Position numbers and translations under genes: made by a program | Shown: positions 12,424 to 23,187 of the stretch, in pieces | How the letters are laid out: every line of letters starts with the position of its first letter | How positions within the stretch are numbered: the stretch's first letter is position 1 | Assembly (NCBI RefSeq): GCF_000006565.2 | Contig: NC_031473.1 | Coordinates: forward strand, 1,426,001-1,490,000 | Origin: Toxoplasma gondii ME49 | Lineage: Eukaryota; Apicomplexa; Conoidasida; Eucoccidiorida; Sarcocystidae | Length of the DNA stretch: 64,000 nt | Direction: 5' to 3' | Notes under the pieces: model-generated | What the model saw: the letters and a program-made list of their open reading frames with translations, nothing else | Database searches by the model: none | Told to the model about the DNA's origin: nothing

Positions 12424-13010
12424 GTGAAGGAAGAAAAGAAGGAAAAGAAGGAAGAAGAGAAGGACTCGAAAGAGGAGAAGAAAGGCAGACGAAGAAAGAG
12501 AAGAGAAGGAGGAAGTGAAGGAAAAAGTGAAGGAAGAAGAGAAGGAAGAAGAGAAGGACTCGAAAGAGGAGAAGAAAGGCAGACGAAGAAAGAGAAGAGA
12601 AGGAGGAAGTGAAGGAAAAAGTGAAGGAAGAAGAGAAGGAAGAAAAGAAGGAAGAAGAGAAGGACTCGAAAGAGGAGAAGAAAGGCAGACGATGAAAGAG
12701 AAGAGAAGGAGGAAGTGAAGGAAAAAGTGAAGGAAGAAGAGAAGGAAGAAAAGAAGGAAGAAGAGAAGGACTCGAAAGAGGAGAAGAGAGGCAGACGATG
12801 AAAGAGAAGAGAAGGAGAAAGTGAAGGAAAAAGTGAAGGAAGAAGAGAAGGAAGAAAAGAAGGAAGAAGAGAAGGACTCGAAAGAGGAGAAGAAGGGCAG
12901 ACGATGAAAGAGAAGAGAAGGAGGAAGTGAAGGAAAAAGTAAAGGAAGAAGAGAAGGAAGAAAAGAAGGACTCGAAAGAGGAGAAGAAAGGCAGACGAAG
13001 AAAGAGAAGA
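12424..13010. repeat. Purine-rich minisatellite, about 6 copies of a 106/94-bp unit
   Basis: The shared core GGACTCGAAAGAGGAGAAG recurs at 12462, 12556, 12662, 12768, 12874 and 12968, so spacings are 94, 106, 106, 106 and 94 bp. The two unit lengths differ by a 12-bp block (GAAGAAAAGAAG type). The array ends about 2 bp from the fatty acid hydroxylase stop codon (13013-13015, minus strand), so the start of that gene's 3' UTR would be almost pure pyrimidine. The Lys/Glu frames on + are interrupted and I do not treat them as coding. Confidence 0.9.
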
Positions 13011-13012
13011 GC

Positions 13013-14208
13013 TCAGTGTTTCCGTGCTTCGCGTCTGGATGCTGGCGGTCGCGTCTCTTCGTCGGATGGCGGGAGAGTTCCGAAGATTCTATCCCAGAGT
13101 TTGGTGGTGACTCCGAAGCCGAAAAGAGGGTGTCTGTAGTGATGGCGCATATGGTACTTCCTCATTTCTCGAATGTGACTCACACAGTCGAGAACAGCAA
13201 CGTGATGCGTCGAGTAGTGAATCAAGTCGTAGGCAATGTACCCCAACATCCCCCCCGGCCATCCTGCGCGCACTGACCATTGCGGGAGAAACAAGCTCAA
13301 GAAGGCGTACACTCCGCTGGCCAAGGCGACAAACAACGCAGGCGGAACTACCAGTCTGCACACAAAGGGCGCACAGACTCGCCAGCGCATGCATCCAACA
13401 AGCCACTGTCTCACTACAGGAATCCATACGCATGCATGTATATATATATATATGCATATATAGCATATACATATATATATATATACATAACGATACATGT
13501 GTATGTATGCATATATGCATACATATATACATGTGATAATGTGTGTGCGTGGTAAATACAGGCGGGTAGCCATGGATTGACAGAGACAGGGACTTGCAGA
13601 TACAGACAAAGGGAGGTCGAGCAGACATATATATATATATATATGTATATGTATATATTTGTATATATATATATATATATATATGTTTTCGTGTGTAGGG
13701 GGGGGGCGTCTGTGTGTGTTTCGGAGTCGGGTCGAGTACCTGAGGGGGTCGAGCGGCAGGAAATGGTGGACTGCATGCAGCAGAAAGTGAATGATGCGAA
13801 CGACGCGGAGGTCGGGGAGTTTTCTTTCGGGAAAGTGGAAGAGGAAGCGATGCATGAGGTACTCGATCAGTGACCAGGACGCGAAGCCGACGAGGATGCT
13901 TGCGACGCAGAGGGTGGTGGAGAAGACTTTTAAGTTCTCTCGAATCCACCAGCACACGAACGGCAGCCACAGCAGTGGAATCATCCACCAGTGCGTCTTC
14001 GACAGAGGTTCCATCCTGCAAAAAATGGGGAAGAGAGGCGAAACTCGGATGAATGCGTCCTTCGAAGAGTCCGAGCAGAGAGACAAGCAGACATGCAGAC
14101 ACGAAACACAATACTACCACGATATACACACATACAAACAGATACAAGCATCCATACACATACGCACGCATGTAAACTTATGGATGTACAGAAATACTCA
14201 CAAGGATA

Positions 14209-14244
<36 letters not shown>

Positions 14245-15267
14245 GATTTGATGATGGGTTTCGTAGTCGAGTTTTGAGCCTTTGACGTACCAAGAGTAGG
14301 GCATGAGTCGGAGGACGCCTTCTTTCATGCAGGGCGTTTCGATGAGTCGTTCGTACTCCTCTTTGGTGAGCCTCCAGATCTGGGGAAGGAGAGGCTTCGT
14401 GAAGTGGATGAGTTCTTCGGCTGCGTGATAAGAGGTCAACTGGCTGGCTTCAACCTCTTCCTCCGAGGCAGCGAGCCGCGCCGCCTCCCCTTTCCGGAAG
14501 CGCCTGCGGCGAGTCTCGCGCGCGGCTTCTGCTCTGTCGCACAGGCATCGTTCTCCGACCTCTCGTCTGTGTCGCTCTGCCCTCTCTTCCACGATGCCGA
14601 CGCAGAGAGACGCGAGGAGCTTCAGCGCATGCACAGAGTGGCCTGCCTCGTAGAACGCGGTTGTCAGGTCTTTGCCTGCGAAGCCGTGGAGCAAATGAGC
14701 GCCGCCGGGGTGAGAGAAACGCGAAAGGTCGTAGACGCAGTTCTCGAACATCACCAAGCACTGGCCACCGGAACCTGGTTCGGCTGAACATGCGGCGACT
14801 TCGCTCTCGCTGAAGAATTTCCCGTGGAGAGGACAGTTCCCGCGGCGAAGTTCGCACGAACGCAGACGCTCGGCAGGTGATGACGTTTCCTCGTCGGGCT
14901 GTTCAGATGCAAGCCAAGCAGGCTTCTCCGCCTCGGAGCTCGTTTCCTTCTCACAGAGAGACAGTCCTTCTTCGCCAGGTTGCTCGATCTCGGCGTGTGT
15001 TGTTTCGTCGCAGAGCGAAAGAGCTTCTTTGCCGCAAGGCGAAGACATGTCTCGAGAGGATCCACCACAAAAACGCTCGGCAACATCCACGAAAGAGCTG
15101 TCGGGACAGCTGCCGGGCGTGGAGACCGAGTCGGAGGCCCGGTGGTCGTCCGCGAGGGAGGACATCTTTGCTTCTTCTAAATAGGCGAAATCCAGAACTT
15201 CTCTCTTCTCGACAGATGGAGAAGAACAATCTCTCGACTCTGACGAAGTCCAAGTCAAAGTCCGCAT
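13013..15267 (-). CDS. FA2H: Fatty acid 2-hydroxylase with N-terminal cytochrome b5 domain
   Basis: This family (yeast Scs7, animal FA2H) adds the 2-hydroxyl to the N-acyl chain of ceramides in the ER membrane, with electrons relayed by the fused cytochrome b5. Exons are 14291-15267, 13740-14015 and 13013-13355, phases consistent, 531 residues. The cytochrome b5 domain spans about 150-228, with heme ligands in FSHPGG (186-189) and EAGHSVH (210/213). The hydroxylase domain begins at MEPLSKTHWW and carries the di-iron histidine clusters HRFLFH (381-386), HFLLHAVHH (402-410), HYSTHH (464-469) and HMRHHYRH (486-493). The splice LPLDPLR/LVVPPALF restores a stretch typical of the family. The acidic N-terminus (1-145) is long, so an internal ATG at 15165 is an alternative start. 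Both introns contain (TA)n. The gene converges on the SEC1 side. Confidence 0.93.
13438..13690. repeat. Cluster of (TA)n tracts in hydroxylase intron 2
   Basis: TA runs at about 13438-13505 and 13626-13685 flank a unique stretch. A G9 run occurs at 13698-13707. Confidence 0.85.
14208..14241. repeat. (TA)n microsatellite
   Basis: Uninterrupted TA run in hydroxylase intron 1. Confidence 0.9.
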
Positions 15268-16653
15268 TCAAAAACCAAGGCCCTCTCGGAATCGTCGAGT
15301 CTCGCGCTAACGTCAAACCCGTAGCTGCGCAGGATCTTCACACACTCACACACAGCGGTTTCGGTTGTCCAGGAAATCTATTTCTAATAAAAGACGATCC
15401 CGAGCTTCAAATTGGATGCGGAAGGCAGGGCGTCCTGCAGCGAACGGTTAATTCCGGAGAGAGAAAGACAAGACTCGATCGGGTGTCGGCCTATGTCTTC
15501 TGCGTGTGTACAACCGCATCTAGCCGGGGAAACGACACAAATCACAGACGGCGTCACGATGCTGTGAGGCCGCAAACGGAAAGGCTCGAAAGTGTGAAAG
15601 CGAAAAGGCAAAAAAATGGATTTCTCGCCTCCGTCCTCCCTCATTGCAAAAAACGACGGCGCCCGGCTGTACGGGCAGCTCGTGAGGGGCAATATTGTCT
15701 AGACTCGGCGAAAAGGGATCTAAAGCACAGGAAGCTCTACAGCGTGTCGACTTGAAATGGAGACGCACGCTGCCGATTGTTTGCGATAAAACAAATGAGA
15801 CAAAGTCCACACATTTTCCTCAAAAACCCGACCCGCCTCACACGCTGTGTCTCAGCGAGTTGGACTCGCGTCAGGAGAAAAGCTGCAGAAAAAAGGTCGG
15901 CTTCCTCTCTTTCGCCTGCATTTTCTTAGAGACACTCAGTTCTATCGAAGCAAAACAGCTCAATAAATCTGCAGGAAGCCGGCAGAGACCGCGGAACTCA
16001 GCAAAAAAGGGGGCAGTAAAGAGGCACTCGCTTGTCTTGTTGAGGCGCGTGCAACGACAGTCCCTGTTTAAAAAGAGACTCGGCACACAGCGTCCAGGCA
16101 AAGAAGCTGGAAACGAGCAAGAAAAGCCGGCTCTCGATGCAAGGGCGCCGCAGCGTTTTCGGGGACGCAACGTCTGGGGAATTCGCGAAGTTTTCGGCAT
16201 CGATGTCCAGAAAAACTGGGAAAACTCTCCGAGGCGAAGTCGAAAAGCGGCGTTTTCAGAGTCCACAGTGCGCTCGCGGGGATTCGCCTCCGCGAGAGAG
16301 CAGAAAAGCGTCTGCTCACCGACTTCGAGAGCCTGCACTCGTGGTTTCGTTAACTAGAAACGAGGCAATGCGTTTTGACGACCTCGCGGAGAAGAAAACG
16401 CTCGCTTCTCTTGTGAAAGAGGGCGCTTCTTCCACTGTGCAGCCTGTCTGGAACGCACGCGTGTGCCTGTGACTCTTCCAGGTCCGAGTCTCTGTCGTCC
16501 GGCGCTTTGGAAGATTCTCCGTCCCTCCTCCGGGGGAAATTTCCTAAGCGCTGTGGCTCTGGAAGATCGGGAAGACTGACGGCATGCGGACTGAGACGGG
16601 AGAGAAACTCGGCAAAAATCGACCTTTTTTTTCTCCAGGCCTTTCGACGAATC
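15268..16653. other. Divergent spacer between hydroxylase (-) and small membrane protein (+)
   Basis: This presumably holds both promoters and 5' UTRs. A + frame of 220 codons (15695-16357) has no recognisable domain and I leave it out. A strong acceptor-like site (poly-T then CTCCAG) at 16629-16638, 15 nt before the downstream ATG, suggests a spliced 5' leader or a missing upstream exon. Confidence 0.5.
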
Positions 16654-16996
16654 ATGGTGTTGGTGGAACTCTGGCGACGGCTGCCTGCGTCCATGCAGCG
16701 AGGACTCGTGCAGCTCGACCGGGCGTTCGACAAAGTCAAACAAAGCGTTTACAACTTTGACAGAAGAACAGGCATCATCACGGTTGGTAAGGAGCAAAGA
16801 GTTCGCGAAAATCACTTCACTTTCGACCTCGCTACAAATCTATCTCCACACCGCAACTCACATGACCGACAGTTCCACGATCCATACGGCTCATGCAAAA
16901 CACCTTCATAATTATATACACATATATATCTATATATATGTATATATATGCGTATTTGTGCATGCCTATATATATCTATATATACCTATATATATA

Positions 16997-17046
<50 letters not shown>

Positions 17047-17717
17047 CGCTGTTGTGAAGACCTAAGTAAATGCATGGATGTATGCGTGGATGCAGGGGTT
17101 TGAGGTGTGTCTGGACGACAAGGAATGAGCGTGGAAAGCATGCGTTTACGCTCGTAGAAAGAGGTGATTCGTTATTGGCATGCGCGTGCTACGTGACTGT
17201 TTTTGCGCATGTGCATGTACCGAAAACGTACACTGTTCCATGCAGGACCGTGTGTCATTGTATCCGTCGATCTGCTGCGTTTCCGTGGGTGCGCATCAAG
17301 CCGAGTAAACGACGACAGGGAGCCCCTCGGGGAGAGGAGCCTGCATCGACGTCCACAGCTGGACTCGACTGTGCATGCAAGCGAAAGGGGATGCGGACGC
17401 CGAGAGTATCGTTCGACGCGGTTTCCTCGCGTTTTCGGGAGATCCAAAAAAAAATCACTTCTGTGGAGCTCGTGTGCAATTGTTGCTGCTTCCTTACAGC
17501 CATTCCGTTCTCCCTCGTCATGCTGACGACTGTCGGAACCGGAACCATTGTGATCGACCGACAGTTTGAGCTCCGCTCTCTCCGCAGACAATCGGTCTCC
17601 CAGCGTGAACACGAGCAGGAAGAACAACGCAAACAGTTCCTAAAGTTCCTCTCTCAAACATCCCCTACAGATCAACTCGACAACTCGGTGCCAGTCCCCA
17701 GAGACTCTCAGATCTGA
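16654..17717 (+). CDS. Small single-span membrane protein, about 117 aa, function unknown
   Basis: I do not recognise the family. Two exons, 16654-16786 and 17500-17717, join in phase 1 at a GTTG/GTAAGG donor and a CTTCCTTACAG acceptor. The N-terminal 40 residues are basic and amphipathic (starts [17 protein letters not shown]). A single hydrophobic helix of about 23 residues follows ([19 protein letters not shown] and on) and spans the exon junction. The C-terminus is a charged, Gln/Glu-rich tail that looks helical, ending in DSQI. The intron interrupts the membrane span, and only the spliced frame gives a clean helix, which supports the model. The size and layout would suit a small organelle membrane subunit, but that is inference. 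An acceptor-like site just upstream means extra N-terminal residues are possible. Confidence 0.65.
16917..17044. repeat. (TA)n microsatellite with long pure run
   Basis: Lies in the intron of the small membrane protein gene. The last 40 or so bases (about 17002-17044) are uninterrupted TA. Confidence 0.95.
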
Positions 17718-18075
17718 ATCGGTCTCTCCACACCAAGCACACCAGCCCTCTCACATTCACACAGTCGCGTAAAGATCCATGCTCTGATAGTATACGTATG
17801 TACATATGTGACTGTATTTTGAATGTCCACGGGCGCTGGAGTTTGCATGTAGGTTTGTGTCTTTGAATGTATCAGAGAAACGGCGTGTGGTTGTACCGGT
17901 CGGCCCTATGGCGCTATGAAAAAGGACGCATATGCGTCTGGCTGACATGCGCGTACCTGGACGGGTGCGCAGACGCGTTCATTTCATAGGCGACGCAGAG
18001 AGTCAACTTTTGTCAGACACAACGGCACCTGCCTCGGCAAGTCCAGGTGGTTTCGAGGTCTGTTTATATACCTAA

Positions 18076-18109
<34 letters not shown>

Positions 18110-18977
18110 ATATATATATCGATATGTGTCTGCATGTCTGCCTGTGAAAATTTGCAGGTGTGTGGCTACCGCTTGGAAGGGTTGTGGTGCCTCAGTTTCA
18201 AAGGAGCTGTGAAGCGCATTTTGTGACATGCTTTTCGAAACGTCCCTTGTCTTTCGTCTGTGATTTTATGTGACGGTTTTGGACTGGTTTCCGGTCTGGC
18301 GACGCTTTAGGAACTGCGGGAAGTCCGTGAACGGTGCAGGTGGTTACCTGCACTTCCGTGTGCAGAAATATTGAAGGAAAAAACTGCGTCAGATATTATC
18401 TCGCTGCGCAGAGAGCGAGTTTCGCTTGCCTAACAGCCCTGTGCGCGCAGCCGCCCACACCGCAGGCTGCCTCCGAGGGATGGGATCTTTGAAAAGGCTG
18501 TGCAACAGCGAGGAAGAGACATAACAAGCTCGAACGCGAAGGAACGATGCACAGATGAGGCAACGGCCTTGGGGAGGGATTTGCTTTTTCGATCGCACTC
18601 CTTAGTCGTAAGAAAAATTCAGGCGAGCATGGGGGGTCTCCACGGTCACCCATCTTCTCCGGACATTTAAACGCTTTTCGGATTCGCTGAAAACGAGTGA
18701 AAAACGCCCCGATCTGAGGATACGTTTCTTTCGATCAACAAAAAATCAAAACTACATGGACATACAGACGTGTATGTCTGCTCTGCCTGAAAACGAATCG
18801 AGAGCAAAGGCAGCAAAGTCCACCAAGAGCGAGATACACACGCGACTCCGCCGGAAGCATTCTTCAGCCAGGCAAAGGTCGCAAAATCAGAGGCAGTCAG
18901 ATCTTCTTTCCCCAATGCAACATTCCACGCACATACTTGAGCACCAGCTTGCGTCGCTATATGTATCCTTCTTCGCA

Positions 18978-19019
<42 letters not shown>

Positions 19020-19370
19020 AGCGTATAGATAAATATATATATGTATATGTTAGGATGTGTACAAGCGTATATATATGTATATATATATATATATATGTTA
19101 GGATTAATACATCGGTGAATGAGTGCTTCTTTTTGACTAGGTGTTTTTCTACGTCGACGCGTTCCTTCATGTTTTTAGTACTTCCCTCTCCGCATATTTT
19201 TCAAGAGTTGTGTCTGTGTGTAGATCTGGAGAGGTCGTTGGTGAATATTTTTCTTGGTCTGATGCATACTTCGCTGTGTATGTGTTTGTGACGAGAGCGT
19301 TTGCGCTTTTCCGAGACACGGAGAGCTGGACGAAATGCGGCCTGCGGGTGCATGCGTTCAAGTTTTCTTC
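17718..19370. other. Convergent 3' spacer
   Basis: Between two genes that end toward each other. It contains TA tracts at 18074-18120 and 18980-19098. I see no coding feature. Confidence 0.6.
18976..19098. repeat. (TA)n microsatellite cluster
   Basis: Two TA runs with duplicated flanks: TATGTACAAGCGTATA near 19011 recurs in close form near 19057, and TATGTTAGGAT occurs twice. Confidence 0.8.
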
Positions 19371-19840
19371 TCAAGGCGTCTTCCAGACGAGAAACCCCGT
19401 CTGGCCAATATAAAAGTAAAGGTAGTGGTCGGTTTCATGCGTTAAATTGGAAGCGAAGTTGCGCCCGACGACGACATGCCAAGCCGCGCTTCCGCCAGTG
19501 CCTCCGCCTCGCTCGACAGCCTGCTGCTTGAGAAACGTCGCCATCGCCTGGACAGGAAAAAAGAGAAACGTTCGAGTTGCATGCGGATGCTGTTTACCAA
19601 CTGAAAGTCGCACAGTGCCCTAGCGCAGAGGAGCAGCATGGAGAAAAGCAACGCGAAAGAAGCAAACTCTGAACAACGAGCCAAGAGAACTCGCCAGAGG
19701 TGAAAAAACGTCTGCCTCCGTCGCTGTGTTCTTTCCACGTGCTCTCCTCACCAGCCTGTGTTCACAGATATTATAACTGCATGCCCGAGTACATTTGTAC
19801 GAATCTCCGAGTGCTTTTTTGATAGCCACATGCATTCTCT

Positions 19841-19879
<39 letters not shown>

Positions 19880-21001
19880 TTATATATATGGTTATATATA
19901 TATATATATATATGGTTATATATATATGGTTATATATATATATACATGTATATATATATATATATATATGGTTCTACATATATATACATATATACGTAAA
20001 TACATATATAATTATACATCTATATAATTGTGTATCCGCCTGTACGAGAGAGATTGTGAACACGGGAGAGAGTAGGCGCGACCGTGGCACAGCAGCAGAT
20101 GCGAAGGGGGATTTTTTTTTTGCGTAGGGCTGTGTATGGATTTGTCAAAATGCACATAAATCCGTTTCTCTCCACGACGTTAGCATCGCCGTCATGCTCT
20201 GGAAGCTTGTGGATATTTAGAAATCTGAAAGGAAGCGAAGCGCGCACTGTACCTGCTCTGTGGGGCAAGCCTCGAGTGCTGCACGGCAACCGACAGTCGG
20301 AACTCAGAGGCATGTTTAGCGAGATGTCAATTCAAGATGCGAGGATGTTCCTACGAAATCTGTTTCGAGGCAGCGGCCAGGCCCACCACAGCGATGGCCT
20401 TATATTTGTGCAACTTCTCTGCAGACACCGGTTTTCACATACGCGTTTTCTGCCGTGCGAGAGGACTGGAAAAGAACCATCCTCTCTGGAGAAAAGCGAA
20501 AATCGAGCCGATGAGTCGTGGCTGGTTTTGATGCCTTTGAAAAGCAGAAAAAAGCGCCACTCCAGGTCACGGCAACCAACTCCCCCCATATGCGCGTAAT
20601 CACAAGGCAGTGTTTGCGCGTTCTTTTCCTCTATCGACAAAAATGTCGACGCATGCACTACAAACAACTCACACGCACAAGTCCATATGCAAGTACATAT
20701 ATATATATATATATATATGTTTCTATAGGCGAATCAGAATGTAAATAACCGTCGGTATCCTTGTCTCTGTGGGTTGATATCTGTGACCGACGCCATTTTT
20801 GCTATCGTTTTTGTCTCGAGATCTCGTACTGTTTTAAGTTTCGTTTGAGTGTCTGGGGACGAAGGTGATTCTCCGCGATACTGAGAAGCAGGAAATTCTA
20901 AAAACCAGGAAACTCTCACCTTTCATGGCCTCGCTGATGAAAAATTCCACCTCGAGAGGATCCATGTCCGCCTGGCGGACGACTGCCTTTGCGAGCGACA
21001 T
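19371..21001 (-). CDS. Dynein light chain, LC8 type
   Basis: LC8 light chains are dimeric hubs that bind dynein intermediate chains and many other partners. Exons are 20920-21001, a 32-nt micro-exon 20387-20418, and 19371-19547, encoding 96 residues. The first exon gives [13 protein letters not shown]...EFFISEAMK. The last gives [19 protein letters not shown] followed by [17 protein letters not shown], which aligns to the LC8 core (WHCIVGRNFGSYVTHETKH, then YFYLGQ). The micro-exon ([11 protein letters not shown]) restores the exact helix length of animal LC8, but needs a weak GTGGGC donor. Compared with canonical LC8 there is a Gly/Ser insertion ([11 protein letters not shown]) before the conserved Trp and an altered C-terminal end. 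It is transcribed head-to-head with the radial-spoke-like gene. Confidence 0.85.
19845..20035. repeat. (TA)n tract with repeated ATGGTTATAT interruptions
   Basis: In dynein light chain intron 2. TATGGT recurs at irregular intervals inside the TA run. Confidence 0.9.
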
Positions 21002-23187
21002 GTTTTTTCGTTTCTCCGTATCTGTGTCCTTCCACCTTTTCTCTTTTCAGTCGCCACGAGAACGCAGAGAACGTCTCTCGTTTTATATGCTTGTCTACCG
21101 ACGGGTGCCTCAGTCTCCTCCCCTCGCTTGCGGTTTAGTGAAAGAGGAAACGGAGGATCGTTGCGGCTGAAGCATCTAAAGCGCGTCACTCAAACCTGCG
21201 ACGTTGGGTTTCCATGGAGTCTGTTTGGAGGATGCCTTTGTCGACAAAGATTTTTTACGAGACAGACAGGCAATTGCTTCTGCTGGAGGCGAGAAACGTC
21301 CGATAACACAAGAGAACTCCGCTCTCAACACTACACACGCAAAAGCCAGAGCAAGACTCTCAATGAACGCACGCTGAGCGGTTCTCGGCGGTCGATAGGC
21401 CTTGGCCAACAACGGGAAAATACGGATCAAAGGACCTCCAGAAAAGAAACAGAGGTGACAAATGGAGGGAGAAACGACAGGCAACCGTCTACAGAACAGT
21501 CGAAACGATTCCACAACAGGAGAGGACGAGAGCTGATGCGTTTCGGAGTCAGCAGGGAAGAAACAACAGAGTGAAGAGGGAACAAAACTCGACAAGAGTC
21601 AGTGTGGCAAGCCGACAGTCTCTGCGTTTCTTGCATCCGAGCAAGGAGCTGACAGAAAGGGAACCTAGCATATGCAGTGAGACTCGTCTTTGAAGCCGAA
21701 CTTCCCAGGAAGAGTGCAGACAAGAAACAAAGGCACTAGATGCATTTGTTGGCTTTCTGAAAAATCGCGACTGTTGCAGACTTTCTTCTCAAGAACAAAG
21801 TAACTCGCAGGAACGCTGGATCGTCTCGAACGATGAAATCGAGACTCCCTCAACTTTGTGTCCCAGTTACTCGCGTTCAAGCGCGGAGAAGATCTTCTCG
21901 GCTAAAGAGACAGACAGTTTCGTGCAACCTTTTTTTCCTACAGTAAAGAGTCTGTTCTTTTGAACCACGTCTCTCAGAGCACGAGAGGAATGAACACACG
22001 CGTGCGGCGAACAAGTTGCGGCGCACATTTCCTTCTGGACTGCAGACGCGGCTTTTTCACGAATCGCGATTTTTTCCTTTGTTCTCGGTGCAGCGTCTTG
22101 CGTGTCGAACAAGACGGCGAAAAAGATGCTCAGGTGTTTCCTCCTATTCAGCGCGTCTCGGCGCTGAGGTTCTGTGTTTTTCAGGGGCGACTGCACAATC
22201 TTCAGTACGGCGAGGAGAGCTGCGGGTGTTCGTTAGAAAGTCTGTCGTCCTCTGGCCTTTCATCTTACGCTCGTTGTCAGACAGATTGTGGGTTTCGTTC
22301 GTTTGTCATGCTACAGAAGATGGGGCGACAGAACGTGCAGAGAATTCGCTGCTTTTTCTCTTCGCACCAAAGCTCCACAACAAAAGAAGGCAGAGGACCC
22401 AGCAGACACGCGTTACCGAGTTTCGCTCGAAGTGGGTGACGACGAACGGACAGCGCGCATCAAGCAAAGACAGACACACCGCAGAAAAGACGGAAAGGTC
22501 TGTTTGTTTGGCCCCACGGGTGTTGCCACTCGGATTTGGTAATCTGACGCTGCATGCATCTGGTTTGGAAGAGAGTCTCGCGACTTCGAGGACAGCCCGA
22601 TACCGGATCGACCGGTTAACAGCAAGAGAAGACATCGAAACAGTTTCGCGGTGCAAAACAAGCTTTCTTTCGGCTGTTCAGTGCCCAGTGGAACTCGAAG
22701 GCTGCACGCATCTGTCTTGTGGGGGGACCTGGGAAAACTTTGGACTGATGCACAAACCAGAAAGTCGAGGGCTCTCTGGAATGGGCCAGACCATCTAGGT
22801 GGCACAAACGTATGACAAGCCGACGCCGCGTGAGTACCGCGTTGTCACGATGCTCTGTCGGTGTTACGCTGTGAGTCTGTTGCTCTCGGGTGATTCACGT
22901 TCAGCGAACTCGCAAGGAAGTCTCGAGAAAGAAGCACGTTCCCCGAGAAGAGAAGCGACAGAGAAACACTTGGCAGCCTCGAAGACTGCTGCGCGACAGC
23001 GGGACCTCTTCGCAAAAACCTCTTTTTCCATGAGAACCTAAAGCGTTTTTCGCTCGACATTTAAAAGATCCGTTTCAGTGCAGCTTCCTCTGGCGTTGAC
23101 TACTGCCGGTTCTAAAACACAGTCAGGTTGATCTTCCTCTGGACTTGAGTCGCAAGAAGCGAGAGCGGTTGTAGCGTTTTGAAGAAG
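21002..23187. other. Divergent promoter region between LC8 (-) and radial-spoke-like gene (+)
   Basis: 2.2 kb with no recognised gene. A 260-codon + frame (22016-22798) and a shorter + frame ending at 22541 exist, but neither resembles a known family or sits between convincing splice sites. Confidence 0.5.

Noticed and set aside
12424..13139. Lys/Glu-rich + frames in the minisatellite
   Set aside because: Frames break at each unit-length change and lie in the hydroxylase 3' UTR on the other strand. They are repeat artefacts.
14877..15755. 292-codon + frame
   Set aside because: Mostly antisense to the hydroxylase first exon, whose minus-strand frame encodes a clear cytochrome b5 domain.
15695..16357. 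220-codon + frame upstream of the small membrane protein
   Set aside because: Composition unlike neighbours, no domain, and it ends before the acceptor-like site at 16638.
22016..22798. 260-codon + frame in the LC8/RSPH1-like spacer
   Set aside because: No recognisable domain and a competing frame is equally good. Kept only as a remark in the spacer entry.
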